A DNA stretch of 12,754 nt from Ichthyophonus hoferi (lineage: Eukaryota; Opisthokonta; Ichthyosporea; Ichthyophonida; Ichthyophonidae), in contig NAOQ01000251.1 of the NCBI GenBank assembly GCA_002751075.1, positions 6,983-19,736 on the forward strand, in the 5' to 3' direction. Below the pieces are notes generated by a model. It did not search any database and was not told where the DNA came from. It saw only the letters and a list, made by a program, of their open reading frames with translations. The stretch's first letter is position 1. Every line of letters starts with the position of its first letter. The translations under genes were made by a program, and so were the position numbers. Shown here one piece after another: positions 1-9,466 of the stretch.

Positions 1-196
1 AGCATTTATGCTCTCTGGAGCACAGTGTAAAAGACATGCTTTTAGATTCACAGCATCAATGATAGATATTTTCTAATATAGAAATATTATTTGGTTTTGT
101 CTTTTGTGATTTAGGATTAGTTGGCTACTCATAATTAGATTAATAATTAATATGGCTAATATAAGAAATATTAGTAGGAGTAAAAATAATAATAAT
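1..196. other. AT-rich flank, no gene seen
   Basis: AT-rich sequence with short TAATAA-type runs just before the left LTR. I see no open frame of useful length, no splice-flanked exon and no RNA gene on either strand. Confidence 0.6.
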
Positions 197-470
197 TGTC
201 CAGAATATGTTATGACTATCCTGATTTGACACATTCCACACTACGGGCCGTTTGAATTTTACTATACCATTTCACCTGTAGATGAACCAAAGTTTTGATT
301 GGCAAATTATTAATCACTGTTACGAGCTCGTTAATTGCGATTGTAGTTTTTTAAAAAAATCATAAATAGCTAAAAGAGAGTAGCTCAGAATTAATTAGTT
401 ACCCAATATCCTTTTAATGGATTAATTCACCAATGTCTGAAAGTTACCCCAAGATAGTTAAGCACTGGCA
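197..470 (+). repeat. 5' LTR
   Basis: It begins TGTCC at 197, and a terminal CA at 469-470 gives a TG...CA repeat of about 274 bp. Positions 197-345 align with 2404-2635, sharing a long block around the words ACACTACGGGCCGTTTGAA and AAATTATTAATCACTGTTAC. The later part aligns only loosely, through GAGTAGCT and ACCCAAT. Confidence 0.7.
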
Positions 471-471
471 G

Positions 472-489
472 TGGTAGAAGCAAACAACC
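472..489 (+). other. Putative primer binding site
   Basis: TGGTAGAAGC begins two bases after the proposed end of the left LTR. It resembles the complement of an initiator-Met tRNA 3' end (TGGTAGCAGAG in animals), but the match is short. The call rests mainly on its position. Confidence 0.4.
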
Positions 490-494
490 CAATA

Positions 495-596
495 AGGGGG
501 GGGCACTTCATACCATATCATAATACGATTTTGATATATATTATTTTGGGGGCACTCCACTGAATATTATAATATAACTTTGATATGTATCATTTC
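495..596. repeat. About 49-bp diverged tandem duplication in element leader
   Basis: A G-run followed by GCACTTC at about 497-508 is repeated as GGGGGCACTCC at about 548-558. Each is followed by a similar AT-rich tail containing TTTGATATRTAT and TATTATTT/TATCATTT. Two imperfect copies of about 49 bp sit in the untranslated leader of the LTR fossil. Confidence 0.5.
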
Positions 597-959
597 TAGG
601 AAACAGCATACTCGTCTGTATCAATTCTGTTTTTTATTGCACTTAAATGTTCTACAAAAATATTGCAACTTTGGACAGGGTTATGGGCCCAGCATGCTTC
701 CACTGCACCACCTCTACTAATACCAGAATGTCAATAATCACCCCGTATTCAAGCAACGAATACATGACGTTGGATACTATATCCAGCCCTCCCGAGTTTG
801 CACTAGCTGTGAGGACGTAACTACCTGCCGACTCTCCTCCAGAACACAAAGCGACTTCATTCGACAGTACCATTGTCCTCAACAGGTAGCAACAACAATA
901 TTTTCAGACATTGGCAATCAAGCTGCGGTGGATCGACAACTATTTAATCTCTGGACCTC

Positions 960-2010
960 CCAACAAGAGGAGTTGAGAATTAAAAGATAACAGGATTTTG
1001 CTGCCCTTCGTGAGCAAATGCGCTTCCAATCCGAGCAATTCAACACCCAGATGGAGGCCTTGCAACTCCAAGTTCAACAATTATGTGCTGAAAAGACTGC
1101 AGCACAAGCAGCCGCAGCTTTGGTTACTAAACTTGCAACTGAGCAAGCACACACCCTTACTTTCGAGAGGGAATCTCAACAGAAAGCAACTGCCACCACT
1201 GAGCAACAACTCAACTTGCTCAGAAACGCGAAGGAAGAACCGCAGCAGAGAAAAAAGCGGCAAATCTCGCTACTGAGCAGATAATTCACCAAGCAACCAT
1301 CAAAAATACAGAACTGGGAGCACAGTAAGAGTCACCAACTGATATTAACATGTCATCATCCCCACAGTTACCATTTGCCAGTACGGACCTTCCTCAACTA
1401 GGTGAGCAAGAATATTTTTCCGGGAAATTCCCACCCAACCAACCTGGTGGCACTAATTTTCCACCATTGCAAATTTTCATATGATAAGATCGTCCTCCTC
1501 AATCGAAGCTATGGCGATACCACTGCTACTTCAGTGGACAAAAGTTGTGACGAGCTGCTCAACTTTCATGGTCCAATCACAAATTGGGCTCATCAGCGAT
1601 TATCAGATATAGGATCTTGTGTACCCCACTGCAAGACTCGATCCCCTCAGACCATCACTGCAAATGCGATGAAACTGCTTTACACCAAAAGTAACTATCA
1701 TGGAGCAGTCACAAACATCAGATCCCATTAAGGACCTTATACAGAGTGAAACACCTTTGTCACCCGAGTAAAAGAGTGGGAACACATGCTAGGTATTCAA
1801 GGGAAAACTATGTCTGACATCCTACCTGAAACAACGGATTACACCATTAAGAAAAGCCACGACAGAATACCAACAAAGTTTACCAACGATAATAGAGGAA
1901 ACTACCAGAAACCAAGACCATCACACACTTGCACCTATCACTCCGGAATCCCAGTCAAATACAACACCATAGATTGTACCCTCAACCCCGAGGGCAAAAA
2001 CTAGCGGAAA
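960..2010 (+). pseudogene. gag-like remnant of the LTR element
   Basis: The best preserved part (about 1018-1284) encodes a Gln-, Ala- and Glu-rich stretch with heptad-like spacing, consistent with a coiled coil in a Gag protein. Near 1919-2003 is a short Cys/His patch ending in a Gly-rich segment. It is reminiscent of the CWTHG...C...GH zinc-binding segment found in Gag of some retrotransposons. This is fossil coding sequence, broken in many places. No clean capsid domain could be named. Confidence 0.45.
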
Positions 2011-2129
2011 TCCTACACGGAAATGGGAAAGGAACGAGCGCTTTCAATCACCAAAGAGATTGATAAGATAAATCTAGTCAGCACAATGGACACAGAGGCT
2101 GCTCTCAACACTGCCCACATTCACAGCTC

Positions 2130-2215
2130 ATGGATAGCCATAAAACCGAAGACACTAACAGCAACAAACTTCATACTCAATTCAGGAGCGTCTTCTCTGA
2201 AAAATCAAGCTGTTC
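2130..2215 (+). pseudogene. Aspartic-protease-like remnant of the LTR element
   Basis: A short patch in this interval resembles the active-site neighbourhood of retroviral-type proteases (hydrophobic residues followed by an SGAS-like loop). It lies just after the Cys/His patch, where a protease is expected in gag-pol. It is a decayed remnant, and the assignment is by position and weak similarity. Confidence 0.35.
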
Positions 2216-2392
2216 ACTGCCTAATCAAGCCGCTCAGACCCGGTCCTTTTCCACAAGCCAAGGGCCTTCTACTTCTGACCCCAGAAGCTTGAATTCTATG
2301 TTGCCCCAAATACCCCCTAAGACACGCAACTACTTATACCAGGACCGTCACCAAAAAAAATTTCTGCAAACTCAATACTCAAGTTATTGAGC

Positions 2393-2403
2393 TTGTGGGG
2401 GAG
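2393..2403 (+). other. Polypurine tract before 3' LTR
   Basis: The run TGTGGGGGAG ends exactly where the right-hand repeat begins with TGTCC. This is the position and composition expected for the plus-strand primer of an LTR retrotransposon, and it fixes the element's orientation. Confidence 0.6.
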
Positions 2404-2760
2404 TGTCCAAAATATATTATGACTATCCTGATTATCGTATCCCACACTACGGGCCGTTTGAACTTTACTATATCATTTCACTGGTAGATCAACCAATGTT
2501 TTAGTAACAAGCGCATCAGGCATGATTAGCAAATTATTAATCACTGTTACAAGTATGAATATGTTATGAGATTAGATTAGACTATATTGTACTACATCAT
2601 ATTATGCTGTTACAAGATCGTTAGTCGCGATTATTTCACCATTATTTTTATGGAGCGTGATGATCTAATCAGATCTACCATAGAGTAGCTTAGTGACCCA
2701 ATCGCGCTTTAGTTAGATATCAATTTTGGTCTGGGTAGATTTTTGTGTTGGGTGTATAAG
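2404..2760 (+). repeat. 3' LTR
   Basis: This is the second copy of the terminal repeat, starting TGTCC at 2404. Compared with the left copy it carries extra segments. One is about 60 bp (about 2552-2613) bracketed by the short direct repeat GTTACAAG, which looks like a local duplication or secondary insertion. The 3' end is blurred, somewhere in 2722-2770, and no convincing target-site duplication could be read. Confidence 0.65.
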
Positions 2761-2916
2761 TTCCCAATAATTATCAAATTGTAACTTTTTTTGCTTTTTT
2801 ATCCCCTGATGACATTAAACCTATGACTAATACGAGGACTATACTATGTTGGGTTTTTATTGAAGATTGTTTAAATTGCTAAATTAATCTATATCTATAT
2901 ATTGTATTTATTACTA

Positions 2917-3018
2917 GATCAATCTTTAATCCATATAGATTCACTCCCGATCATCTTTAATCAATATAGATTAACTCACAATCATCTTTAATCAATATAG
3001 ATTATTAACTCCCAATCA
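2917..3018. repeat. 32-bp tandem repeat, about 3 copies
   Basis: The unit GATCATCTTTAATCAATATA plus a GATTAACTCACA-like tail starts at 2917, 2949 and 2981, giving a 32-bp period. Copies two and three are nearly identical and copy one is slightly diverged. The unit contains the inverted words AATCTATAT/ATATAGATT, seen again nearby at 2884-2892 and 3041-3050. Confidence 0.75.
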
Positions 3019-3129
3019 GCGTGATCAATGATATCCATAGATTAATCTATATTCTTCTCTATTGTTATTCTATAGTGCAACTAACAATAAAAATTGACAT
3101 AGTTTTATTATTATTTATAGTGATATTTA

Positions 3130-3229
3130 TAGTTATTATTATTATTAGCATTATTAGTAGTAGTAGTATTATTATTATTGTAATTATTGTAATTATTACT
3201 ATTATTATTATTATTATTATTATTAAAAA
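3130..3229. repeat. Imperfect ATT trinucleotide microsatellite
   Basis: About 100 bp dominated by ATT repeats interrupted by AGT, GTA and ACT variants, ending in an uninterrupted ATT run just before 3229. It creates a meaningless Ile/Val-rich open frame. Confidence 0.85.
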
Positions 3230-3971
3230 TTGTATATAATATAATAGTTAAATGAAAATAAATAATACAAACGTGTATTCACCGTATCTACCATATACCA
3301 TTACTATTACTACCACCATACCATAACATGCTCTGTTGTACTATTGAAACATACTAAAGAGATTGTAAACACTTTTTTTTTTCTACTTTTCTATCTTTCT
3401 GTATTATTATTATCCCTCTTTCCTTAACTATATCCACTATTAATATAACCCATTACAATATTACGACTTACTCTATTCTCCAGACTTATACCTATAGTAA
3501 TAATACTATACTGTCAAGGAGTCTTCTACAGAGGTCACTAGAGAGAGAATGGTAATGCAACAGTAGTGATGATTGCTTACATCTTTTCATATCCTTAGAT
3601 GCAATGTTATAATATAATATATACCTTATATTATTTGTCTCTATTTATCTTTTACTTTGTATATCGTCTTATATGAGCACCGAATATAGTTTTTTACACT
3701 CTATGTAAGTATGTTGTTGTTAATCTTTACAAGGTTGATTATTAGTAGATAGAGTATATATAGAGAAGAGATGGGATTATAGGGTTTCACTAGAGAGTAG
3801 AGGTGTGGTTATAAAGGATAGAGAGACAGAGACAGGAGCAAGGACAGGGATAGGGGGAGGGAGTGGGCGATAGAGGAGAAAGTAGTTCAATAAAATGGGT
3901 ATCGGTTATGGGTTGGAATGGCTATAGAAGAGAAGGACGACATTAGAAGTAGACTTTGTAACAACCACTAG

Positions 3972-3980
3972 ATGTCCTTG
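3972..3980 (+). CDS. POC1: Candidate POC1 first coding micro-exon (M-S-L)
   Basis: Exon 2 opens at an acceptor AG (4103-4104) in phase 0, with an in-frame TAG just inside the intron. The start codon must therefore lie upstream in another exon. ATGTCCTTG at 3972-3980 followed by gttaaa ends in phase 0 and would give MSL before NYDPTLLRRYKAHEG, similar to the short N-terminus of other POC1 proteins. The donor is weak. An alternative is ATG at 3549-3551 followed by gtaatg, also phase 0. The ATG at 3918 cannot be joined in frame, and the ATG at 4109 reads the wrong frame. Confidence 0.35.
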
Positions 3981-6900
3981 GTTAAAACCAAATAAATTAA
4001 TACCCTGGGATGATAAATCGAAATAGTATCCAATGATAATCAAAATTAATTAATCATAGCTAATAGTAATTAATATCAATTAATGACAATTAATTCCATT
4101 ATAGAATTATGACCCCACTCTACTTCGCCGCTACAAAGCACATGAGGGACCAATAGGAGCCTTAGCTTGGTCACGTGATGATACCCTTTTTGCCTCAGCT
4201 AGTCATGATGGGCGGCTAGGTGTTTGGTTGCTTGGCAACCAGGATGAAACCCCGCTAATATTAGAGGGTCATACGGTAGGTAGATGTATATACATACATA
4301 TAGCTATACTACACATGATTATCTCTCTATCCCATTCCCTATAGGACAGTACGATGCTGTTCTTTTAACGCTACGCCTAGATTGGCTGTATAGTTTTTAA
4401 TGATTAATCCAGAGGACTAGTACAGGCTTATTTGAAAATTGGCCATATATAGATACTCTAATTGGGAGATGGTGTTGGTACATGGCAACTAGGAACCAAC
4501 CAACAAGCCCCTGACTAATATAGGTATGGTATGATCTACCAATAGGATGCTATCCACGGTCTAGACATATCGCCTACCCAATCATTAATCGTTACAGGGT
4601 CACGTGATAGGACGTTGCGGTTCTGGACCAATCAGGGGTAGGGTACAACTACCTATAAAAGGAAAGAGATAAAAAGAGGGTGAAATAGAAAGGTGATTGG
4701 TAGTTCAGGGTGCCACTGAAGTGTGTATGAGAAGGAAGAGGAAAATGTGAGAATGATAATTGGTTTTTTATCATGAGAGAAAGAGATGATGATGTAGATA
4801 AGAGATAATAGATCGATATGATTGATAGAGGAGGGAAGGTATGCAGGTGGAGGGCTATCTTATTGGTCAGTTTTATGAGAGAGAAGAAGGGAATGTAGGA
4901 TATAAATAGATAGAGGATACTACTGGTTGCCTCTTTGTCATAAACGATACCCCGACCAGTACCTAATAATCTTACCCTTTCAACCCATTCTTATTGGTTG
5001 TTCCTTCACCTTCCCTAGCAAGCAATGGGTGAGTTCCTCTATCTCAGCCCATATGGCTACTGTCAGGTCTGTATCTTTCTCACCCAATGGACTCTCAGTA
5101 TTATCTTGTTCCGACGATAAGTCTGTTAAGGTACCTTCTCTCTCCCTCTCCCTCTCCTACCCCGTCTACCTATCTATTATGAGTGTATGTATAAGTGTAG
5201 GTGTATGTACTATTATGCTAATCTGTCCTTGCCAACCTACTATATACCGTAATCTATTACCCCTATCAATTGGTATTGCTTATAGAGTGACATGGCTCTA
5301 GTTCTGATTGGTCTAGTATGTTTTAGCATAGTGTTTCTATTGGTAATCTGATATATGGCAAGATGGCATCTAAAATTATATTTTTAATCCTATTATCTCA
5401 TTGGAAGTTAAAAATAAAACCATCCCATCATGGGTAAAGAACGAATAATAAAGATAGATTATGATTGGAGTGGATAACTGTAGTATGTTTAATAAACCAA
5501 TATATTTATCATAATATTTATAATTTCACTGCACACCCATAATTTAATTTATATACAGGTATTGTTATTGGCTAATATTATATAATTCTCTTTCAGTTGT
5601 GGTCTGTCGAGACCCAGAAATTCCAGCAATCTTTCAGGGGCCATTCCAATTGGGTAATTATTATTCATCTATATCCTAGTCAATATCTTTTCTTTTATTA
5701 ATACGAAAGAGTTCCTTTTATGGTTTATATACACTAAATTTATTGACTGCTTCATTTTAATCAGCCCAATCTATTAGATACACCACGTTATTGTTTCTTG
5801 TATGGCTCATTCTTATTGGTTAGCAAAGACTATATACTTTATACCCTATATATACATTCATACTATTATTAGCCAATCACATGCCTCTCTCTAACCTACA
5901 CACTTAATTACCCAATCACATGCCTCTCTTTAACCTACACACTTAATTACCCAATCACATCACCAGGTGCGTTCTACCGCTTATAGCCCATTGGGTGATT
6001 TTATTATAACCGGGGGCGATGATAGGACAGTTAAGCTATGGGATCCTAGAACTAAGCACTGTATACACACCTACGACGATCACACTGGGTAGGTGGACAT
6101 GATTGGATAGCATGGTGTCTGATCTGATTGGGTGCCTTGGTTGCTATAGTAACCTCTATCCAACCAACCTTATCCCTTTTCCCCTAACCGTACTAGGACT
6201 ATTATGAGTGTAGCCAGTCACCCTTCAGGATTGGCTGTGGCCTCCACTGGTACCGATTGCACCATTAACCTATGGGATATCAGAACCCACCTCTTATTAC
6301 AGGTCAGTGCTATATATGGAAAGGGTGTTACTATATATGTGGAGATGACGGAGACCTGTAGGAGGGCCACATCATAGTATAGGTTGGATTGGCTACTACA
6401 GTAACTATATCATACCATACCATTATGCTATTGGCCAAACCATTCTCTACGAACCAATCCCTATGCAATATTAATGGCTATATAAAAACCTTCTCACCAC
6501 TCTCTGTCTCCCTCTCCTTCTAGCACTACCCTGGTTGCCATGGTAACACTGTCTGTAGCCTTAGCTTCCATCCTAGCGGTGATTATCTTTTGACGTCATC
6601 GGGTGACTCCACCCTGAAGGTCTGCTTCTCCAATCAGAACCACTAATGGGTCAATCTTCTGACCAATCATATCATTGGTTCACGTTTTTTGGCTGCCAAT
6701 CATATCTAAGAGATCTCATTATAGTGTAGGTTTAGAGGTGGATTGCTAGTAGGGTGAACCAATAGCATAGCAAGCCTGGCTATACTGGGGCGATTCTATT
6801 GATGGGCTGTTTCTCCTTTACTGACCACTCGCATATGATTAGTGATTAATTAGTCTAATTAACCAACCCAACCATAGTCTACCAGTTAATTATCTCTGAT

Positions 6901-8130
6901 TATCTCTCCCTCCCTCCACCTATCAGATATGGGATCTTAAAGAGGGTCATCTATTCTATACCTTATATGGTCATAACCAACCTACCAACTCTGCCGTGTT
7001 TTCACATAGTGGTGCTCACTTTGTATCAGGGGGGGCAGACAGTACTGTCCTTCTATGGGAGACTGTATTTGATTCGCTATTGTCTGAAGGTCTATTTATA
7101 GCCTCCAATTGTTTTCACTTTCCTATTTTGTCTTCCTGTTCCTCGCTTTGGATTTTATATTATTATATTATATAGTGTAGTGTATTGTAGTACTCACTGG
7201 TTGTTAATGTAATTTAAATTATAAATTAATGTAATATAACTAGGCCAATTATTCTTATATCTTTAATTTTAATGATTTTAACACAATAATATTATTGGTT
7301 CCTCGATACAGACGTGGATATGACTGGTGAAAGACTCTTAAGTATGGACTTATCATCTTCCCGCCCTACCAATACTCAACGCCCATTGGTCCAACCTGCA
7401 CCAAATTCTCCTCCCTGGCTGGCTGATGTGGGTGGACTTATGACGTCACTTGATCAGCCTATAGAACCAATAGAACCACAGTATACGACGATAGATCCAG
7501 AGGGGGGTAAATTAGATGAATTCTCTCTTAATAATCCAACCATCCCAGAGCAAATAGGAGGAAATGATTGGTCGGATAAGGATAGTAGATTACCAAAAGA
7601 GGAAATAATAAAGGAAGGTAAAAAAAATGAAAGCAGGTGTGCAGATACAGCCATCCTATTGGGCCAGATGGTGGGACTATTAACTAACATATCAGAACAG
7701 TTAGATACATTGAATGACGTAGTAGTTAAAATGGAGGTAGGTAGGGGAGAGAGAGAGAGAGATGCCTTGATATATATATATGTATTGTCTCTATAGGCCA
7801 CCAACCAATCAGACTCCTTCTTTAATTTATATTTATGGATATTTCCTGGTGCCGCCCCTTTAATGAGTTATCTAAGCCAATACAAATGATCTAATCTTAT
7901 TAGTTATCTAATAGTATGTTTCTATTAAGAAATCATGATAGCCTCATGTTTTTTCATTGGTTGTCACGTCTTCCCTAGGCAAATCGAAGGTTGCAGCATA
8001 TAGTTGAAGGAAGATCACGATATTTATTATGACCCCTCCCTCTCCTTCTACCTACCTTCCTACTTTACAGGAGAGATTGACTCTAACAGAGGACCGAGTT
8101 ATTGACTGCCTTGAACGACTAAACCACTAG
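3972..8130 (+). CDS. POC1: POC1 centriolar WD40 protein (11 exons)
   Basis: Poc1 proteins bind centrioles and basal bodies and are needed for their stability and for ciliogenesis. Exons traced by homology and GT-AG sites: 3972-3980 (uncertain), 4105-4275, 4546-4637, 5019-5130, 5597-5653, 5967-6088, 6197-6302, 6524-6619, 6927-7089, 7312-7736, 8071-8130. Phases agree at every junction and total 471 codons including TAG. That is 470 residues, close to vertebrate POC1B. Residues 4-300 form seven WD40 repeats; their terminal strands read GVW, RFW, KLW, KLW, NLW, KIW and LLW, and landmarks such as GSRDRTLRFW, SCSDDKSVK and GGDDRTVKLWD match POC1. Residues about 305-415 are a Pro/Ser/Asp-rich linker. 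The C-terminus (about 420-468) is the Poc1 coiled coil, with SEQLDTLNDVV and ERLTLTEDRV. The gene is convergent with RCE1. POC1A and POC1B are vertebrate paralogues, so this single gene is called POC1. Confidence 0.93.
5873..5962 (+). repeat. 39-bp tandem repeat abutting POC1 intron 5 acceptor
   Basis: The word CCAATCACATGCCTCTCT recurs at 5873 and 5912, and CCAATCACAT recurs again at 5951, a 39-bp period with about 2.3 near-identical copies. Each full copy carries a CCAAT box and a pyrimidine-rich CCTCTCTYTAACCTAC stretch. The array ends four bases before the AG (5965-5966) that opens exon 6, so it supplies the pyrimidine tract or branch region. Confidence 0.85.
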
Positions 8131-8249
8131 AGACTATAGACTAGGTCTTTACTACCTATACTACAATACCGCTATTACTAGTTATTATTATGCATGGAGG
8201 AATACAAGAATATACTGGGTGATATCATATATATATATATGTGTGTTGT

Positions 8250-8312
8250 AATAGTATAGTGTAGTATACAATATATAGTATAGTATATAGTATAATATAT
8301 GGTATAATATAT
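8250..8312. repeat. TAGTATA-type AT minisatellite
   Basis: Irregular repeats of the words TAGTATA and GTATAATATATG follow a TA run at 8226-8240. They lie in the presumed POC1 3' untranslated region or just past it. Confidence 0.6.
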
Positions 8313-8420
8313 TACTTAACAGCGTAACCAAGTAAGCAAAACGATATCTTCCAAGTGCAACAATGGAGACTGAATTAACTAACCTATAGGTGAATGACTT
8401 TAAAAATATATACAAAATGA

Positions 8421-8444
8421 AATAAAAAACATATGAGCAATAAA
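8421..8444 (+). promoter_or_regulatory. Candidate POC1 poly(A) signals
   Basis: AATAAA occurs at 8421-8426 and again at 8439-8444, about 290 and 310 nt after the POC1 stop codon. A TG-containing stretch follows (GTGTGCTATAATTTG). These are the first canonical hexamers downstream of the stop on this strand, so the POC1 3' UTR would be about 300 nt. Confidence 0.5.
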
Positions 8445-8477
8445 AAACGTGTGCTATAATTTGTTTATATATATCTA

Positions 8478-8575
8478 CCTTAATATGGTAATATATCTAT
8501 ACCTTAATATGTTAATATATTTATACCTTAATATGGTAATATTTCTATACCTCAATATGGTTGCATATATACCTG
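8478..8575. repeat. 24-bp tandem repeat, about 4 copies
   Basis: The unit CCTTAATATGGTAATATATC plus TATA starts at 8478, 8502, 8526 and 8550 with exact 24-bp spacing, and a degenerate start follows at 8572. Later copies drift (CCTCAATATGG, CCTGAATAAG). Confidence 0.85.
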
Positions 8576-8624
8576 AATAAGAGGCAAGCTAACATAACAT
8601 TACCTAAGGATAGAGGAACATGCC

Positions 8625-8771
8625 ATGAAGAGATTACCGTTACTACTAATGAACCTTACCATATATAAATGCATAATAATAGAGTATACAGATTGTGGAA
8701 CTGATCAGTGTGTGACGTATACAAACTTACCAGACAGCCATATCGAGACATATCCACTATCTATATCATAG
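8625..8771 (+). CDS. Doubtful small ORF, 48 codons
   Basis: ATG at 8625 opens a 48-codon frame ending in TAG at 8769-8771. The start is basic then hydrophobic (MKRLPLLLMNLTIYKCIII), followed by a short Cys-containing polar tail (TDCGTDQC). This could pass for a small secreted or signal-anchored peptide. I do not recognise a family, the codon use is not distinctive, and the minus strand over the same bases is also partly open. Chance ORFs of this size are common, so it is listed only for completeness. Confidence 0.15.
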   Translation: MKRLPLLLMNLTIYKCIIIEYTDCGTDQCVTYTNLPDSHIETYPLSIS

Positions 8772-8812
8772 AACCCCCCCATAGCCCCACCCCCTATGTC
8801 CAAATTTGAACC

Positions 8813-8891
8813 AAATTTACATCTAATTTACAATCAATCTACGCCCTATCTATACCTAATTTACACTTAATTTACATCTAATTTACACCTA
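8813..8891. repeat. AATTTACAYCT short tandem repeat
   Basis: About six imperfect copies of an 11-bp AATTTACATCT-like unit, some spaced by insertions such as CAATCTACGCCC. It is purely repetitive, with no coding signal. Confidence 0.7.
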
Positions 8892-9460
8892 TCCAATATA
8901 TATACAGCCCAGGATGCGACAACATTACATCTCTCTTTAATTACTATGATAGGCAACCAATCATCTGCTTGATTGATTTTTAAATCCCACTCTTATGCAC
9001 CAATCTGCCCCATTGCTCATTAGTCCATTAGGTAATAATGTCACTCCCTTCCTTATATAGGTGACCATGATAGCCACCCAATCAACAAGTCACTACTATT
9101 ACTAATGACTGGAATATTGTATTGATTTGCATTGCTTTATGCTTGTGCTATGTAGGCATACCATTGGTTGCTTGTACTTTTATAACTAAGATTTCCACCA
9201 GAGTGAGGCCATATTTAATGTTATTCTCATCTCACGGTATGTCATTGGTTGTCTGTCATTTAACTAAAACTGCCAAAAATAAATTTACTGTAATCCTTTT
9301 TCCTGATTGGATTAAGGTAGAAACTAAACACATACTGTGTTTATGTTAACCAATAAGAAGGAACGAAAGAGTGGAGGGTATGTATAAACTAAGAATAGGA
9401 TTATTACTTTATACGATCTATGTCCATATATAGCTAATCTCTATCTATATCTAATATCTA

Positions 9461-9466
9461 TTTATT
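9461..9466 (-). promoter_or_regulatory. RCE1 poly(A) signal directly after stop
   Basis: On the minus strand the RCE1 stop TGA (9469-9467) is followed at once by AATAAA (9466-9461). With cleavage usually 10-30 nt downstream, the 3' UTR would be only about 20-40 nt long. A second, more distal site is possible, but none is as canonical nearby. Confidence 0.6.

Larger units (their letters stand above)
197..2760 (+). mobile_element. Decayed non-autonomous LTR retrotransposon (fossil)
   Basis: Two diverged direct repeats, starting at 197 and 2404 and both opening with TGTCC, flank about 1.9 kb. A possible primer binding site follows the left repeat, and a G-rich polypurine run lies directly before the right one, so the element reads on the + strand. 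The core keeps a Gln-rich coiled-coil stretch, a Cys/His stretch and a protease-like patch, in an order typical of gag-protease. No reverse transcriptase, RNase H or integrase is visible, and the interval is too short for them, so this is an internally reduced copy. It is clearly broken, with many interruptions across the core. The LTRs agree at roughly 85% over their first 100 bp by eye and differ by several indels, so the insertion is old. The right boundary is approximate (about 2725-2770). Family is not resolved: Ty3/gypsy or Ty1/copia. Confidence 0.75.
2761..3971. other. Non-coding spacer upstream of POC1
   Basis: About 1.2 kb of AT-rich DNA with a 32-bp minisatellite and an ATT microsatellite. 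The open frame over 3021-3239 is only the translation of that microsatellite. Positions 3730-3930 turn purine-rich and hold a TATAAAG at 3810-3816, which could be a core promoter element for POC1. That is inference from position only. Confidence 0.5.
8131..9460. other. Tail-to-tail intergenic spacer POC1/RCE1
   Basis: About 1.3 kb between two convergent genes. It holds the likely POC1 poly(A) signals, three AT-rich minisatellites and one doubtful 48-codon ORF. The stretch 8900-9460 shows scattered CCAAT/ATTGG words and no exon that I can support on either strand. The + frame at 9122-9349 has no ATG start, no homology I recognise and no splice context. Confidence 0.55.

Noticed and set aside
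3021-3239. 72-codon open frame
   Set aside because: It is the translation of an ATT microsatellite and flanking AT-rich DNA, giving poly-Ile with no protein character.
4350-4395. Stretch reading VRCCSFNATPRLAV that looks like the start of the second WD40 repeat of POC1
   Set aside because: It cannot be joined in phase to the next exon. The exon at 4546-4637 supplies the whole repeat (DAIHGLDISP...GSRDRTLRFW) directly in phase from 4275.
4927-5301. 124-codon open frame
   Set aside because: Only 5019-5130 is coding, as a POC1 exon. The flanks are intron read-through on either side of clear splice sites.
8461-8580. Regular repeats that might suggest a CRISPR-like array
   Set aside because: The copies are head to tail with no unique spacers, and the context is animal. 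It is a 24-bp minisatellite.
8655-8770. Minus-strand frame with TDQFHNLYTLLLCIYIW, resembling the RCE1 C-terminus (LTDPKLYGSLPLC)
   Set aside because: The true last exon at 9567-9467 matches better (membrane segment, HPLT, SLYSTLP, stop), fits the phase and carries a poly(A) signal. The other frame lacks an acceptor in the right phase.
9122-9349. 75-codon plus-strand frame in the intergenic gap
   Set aside because: It has no ATG at its start, no recognised similarity and no splice or promoter context. It is probably chance.
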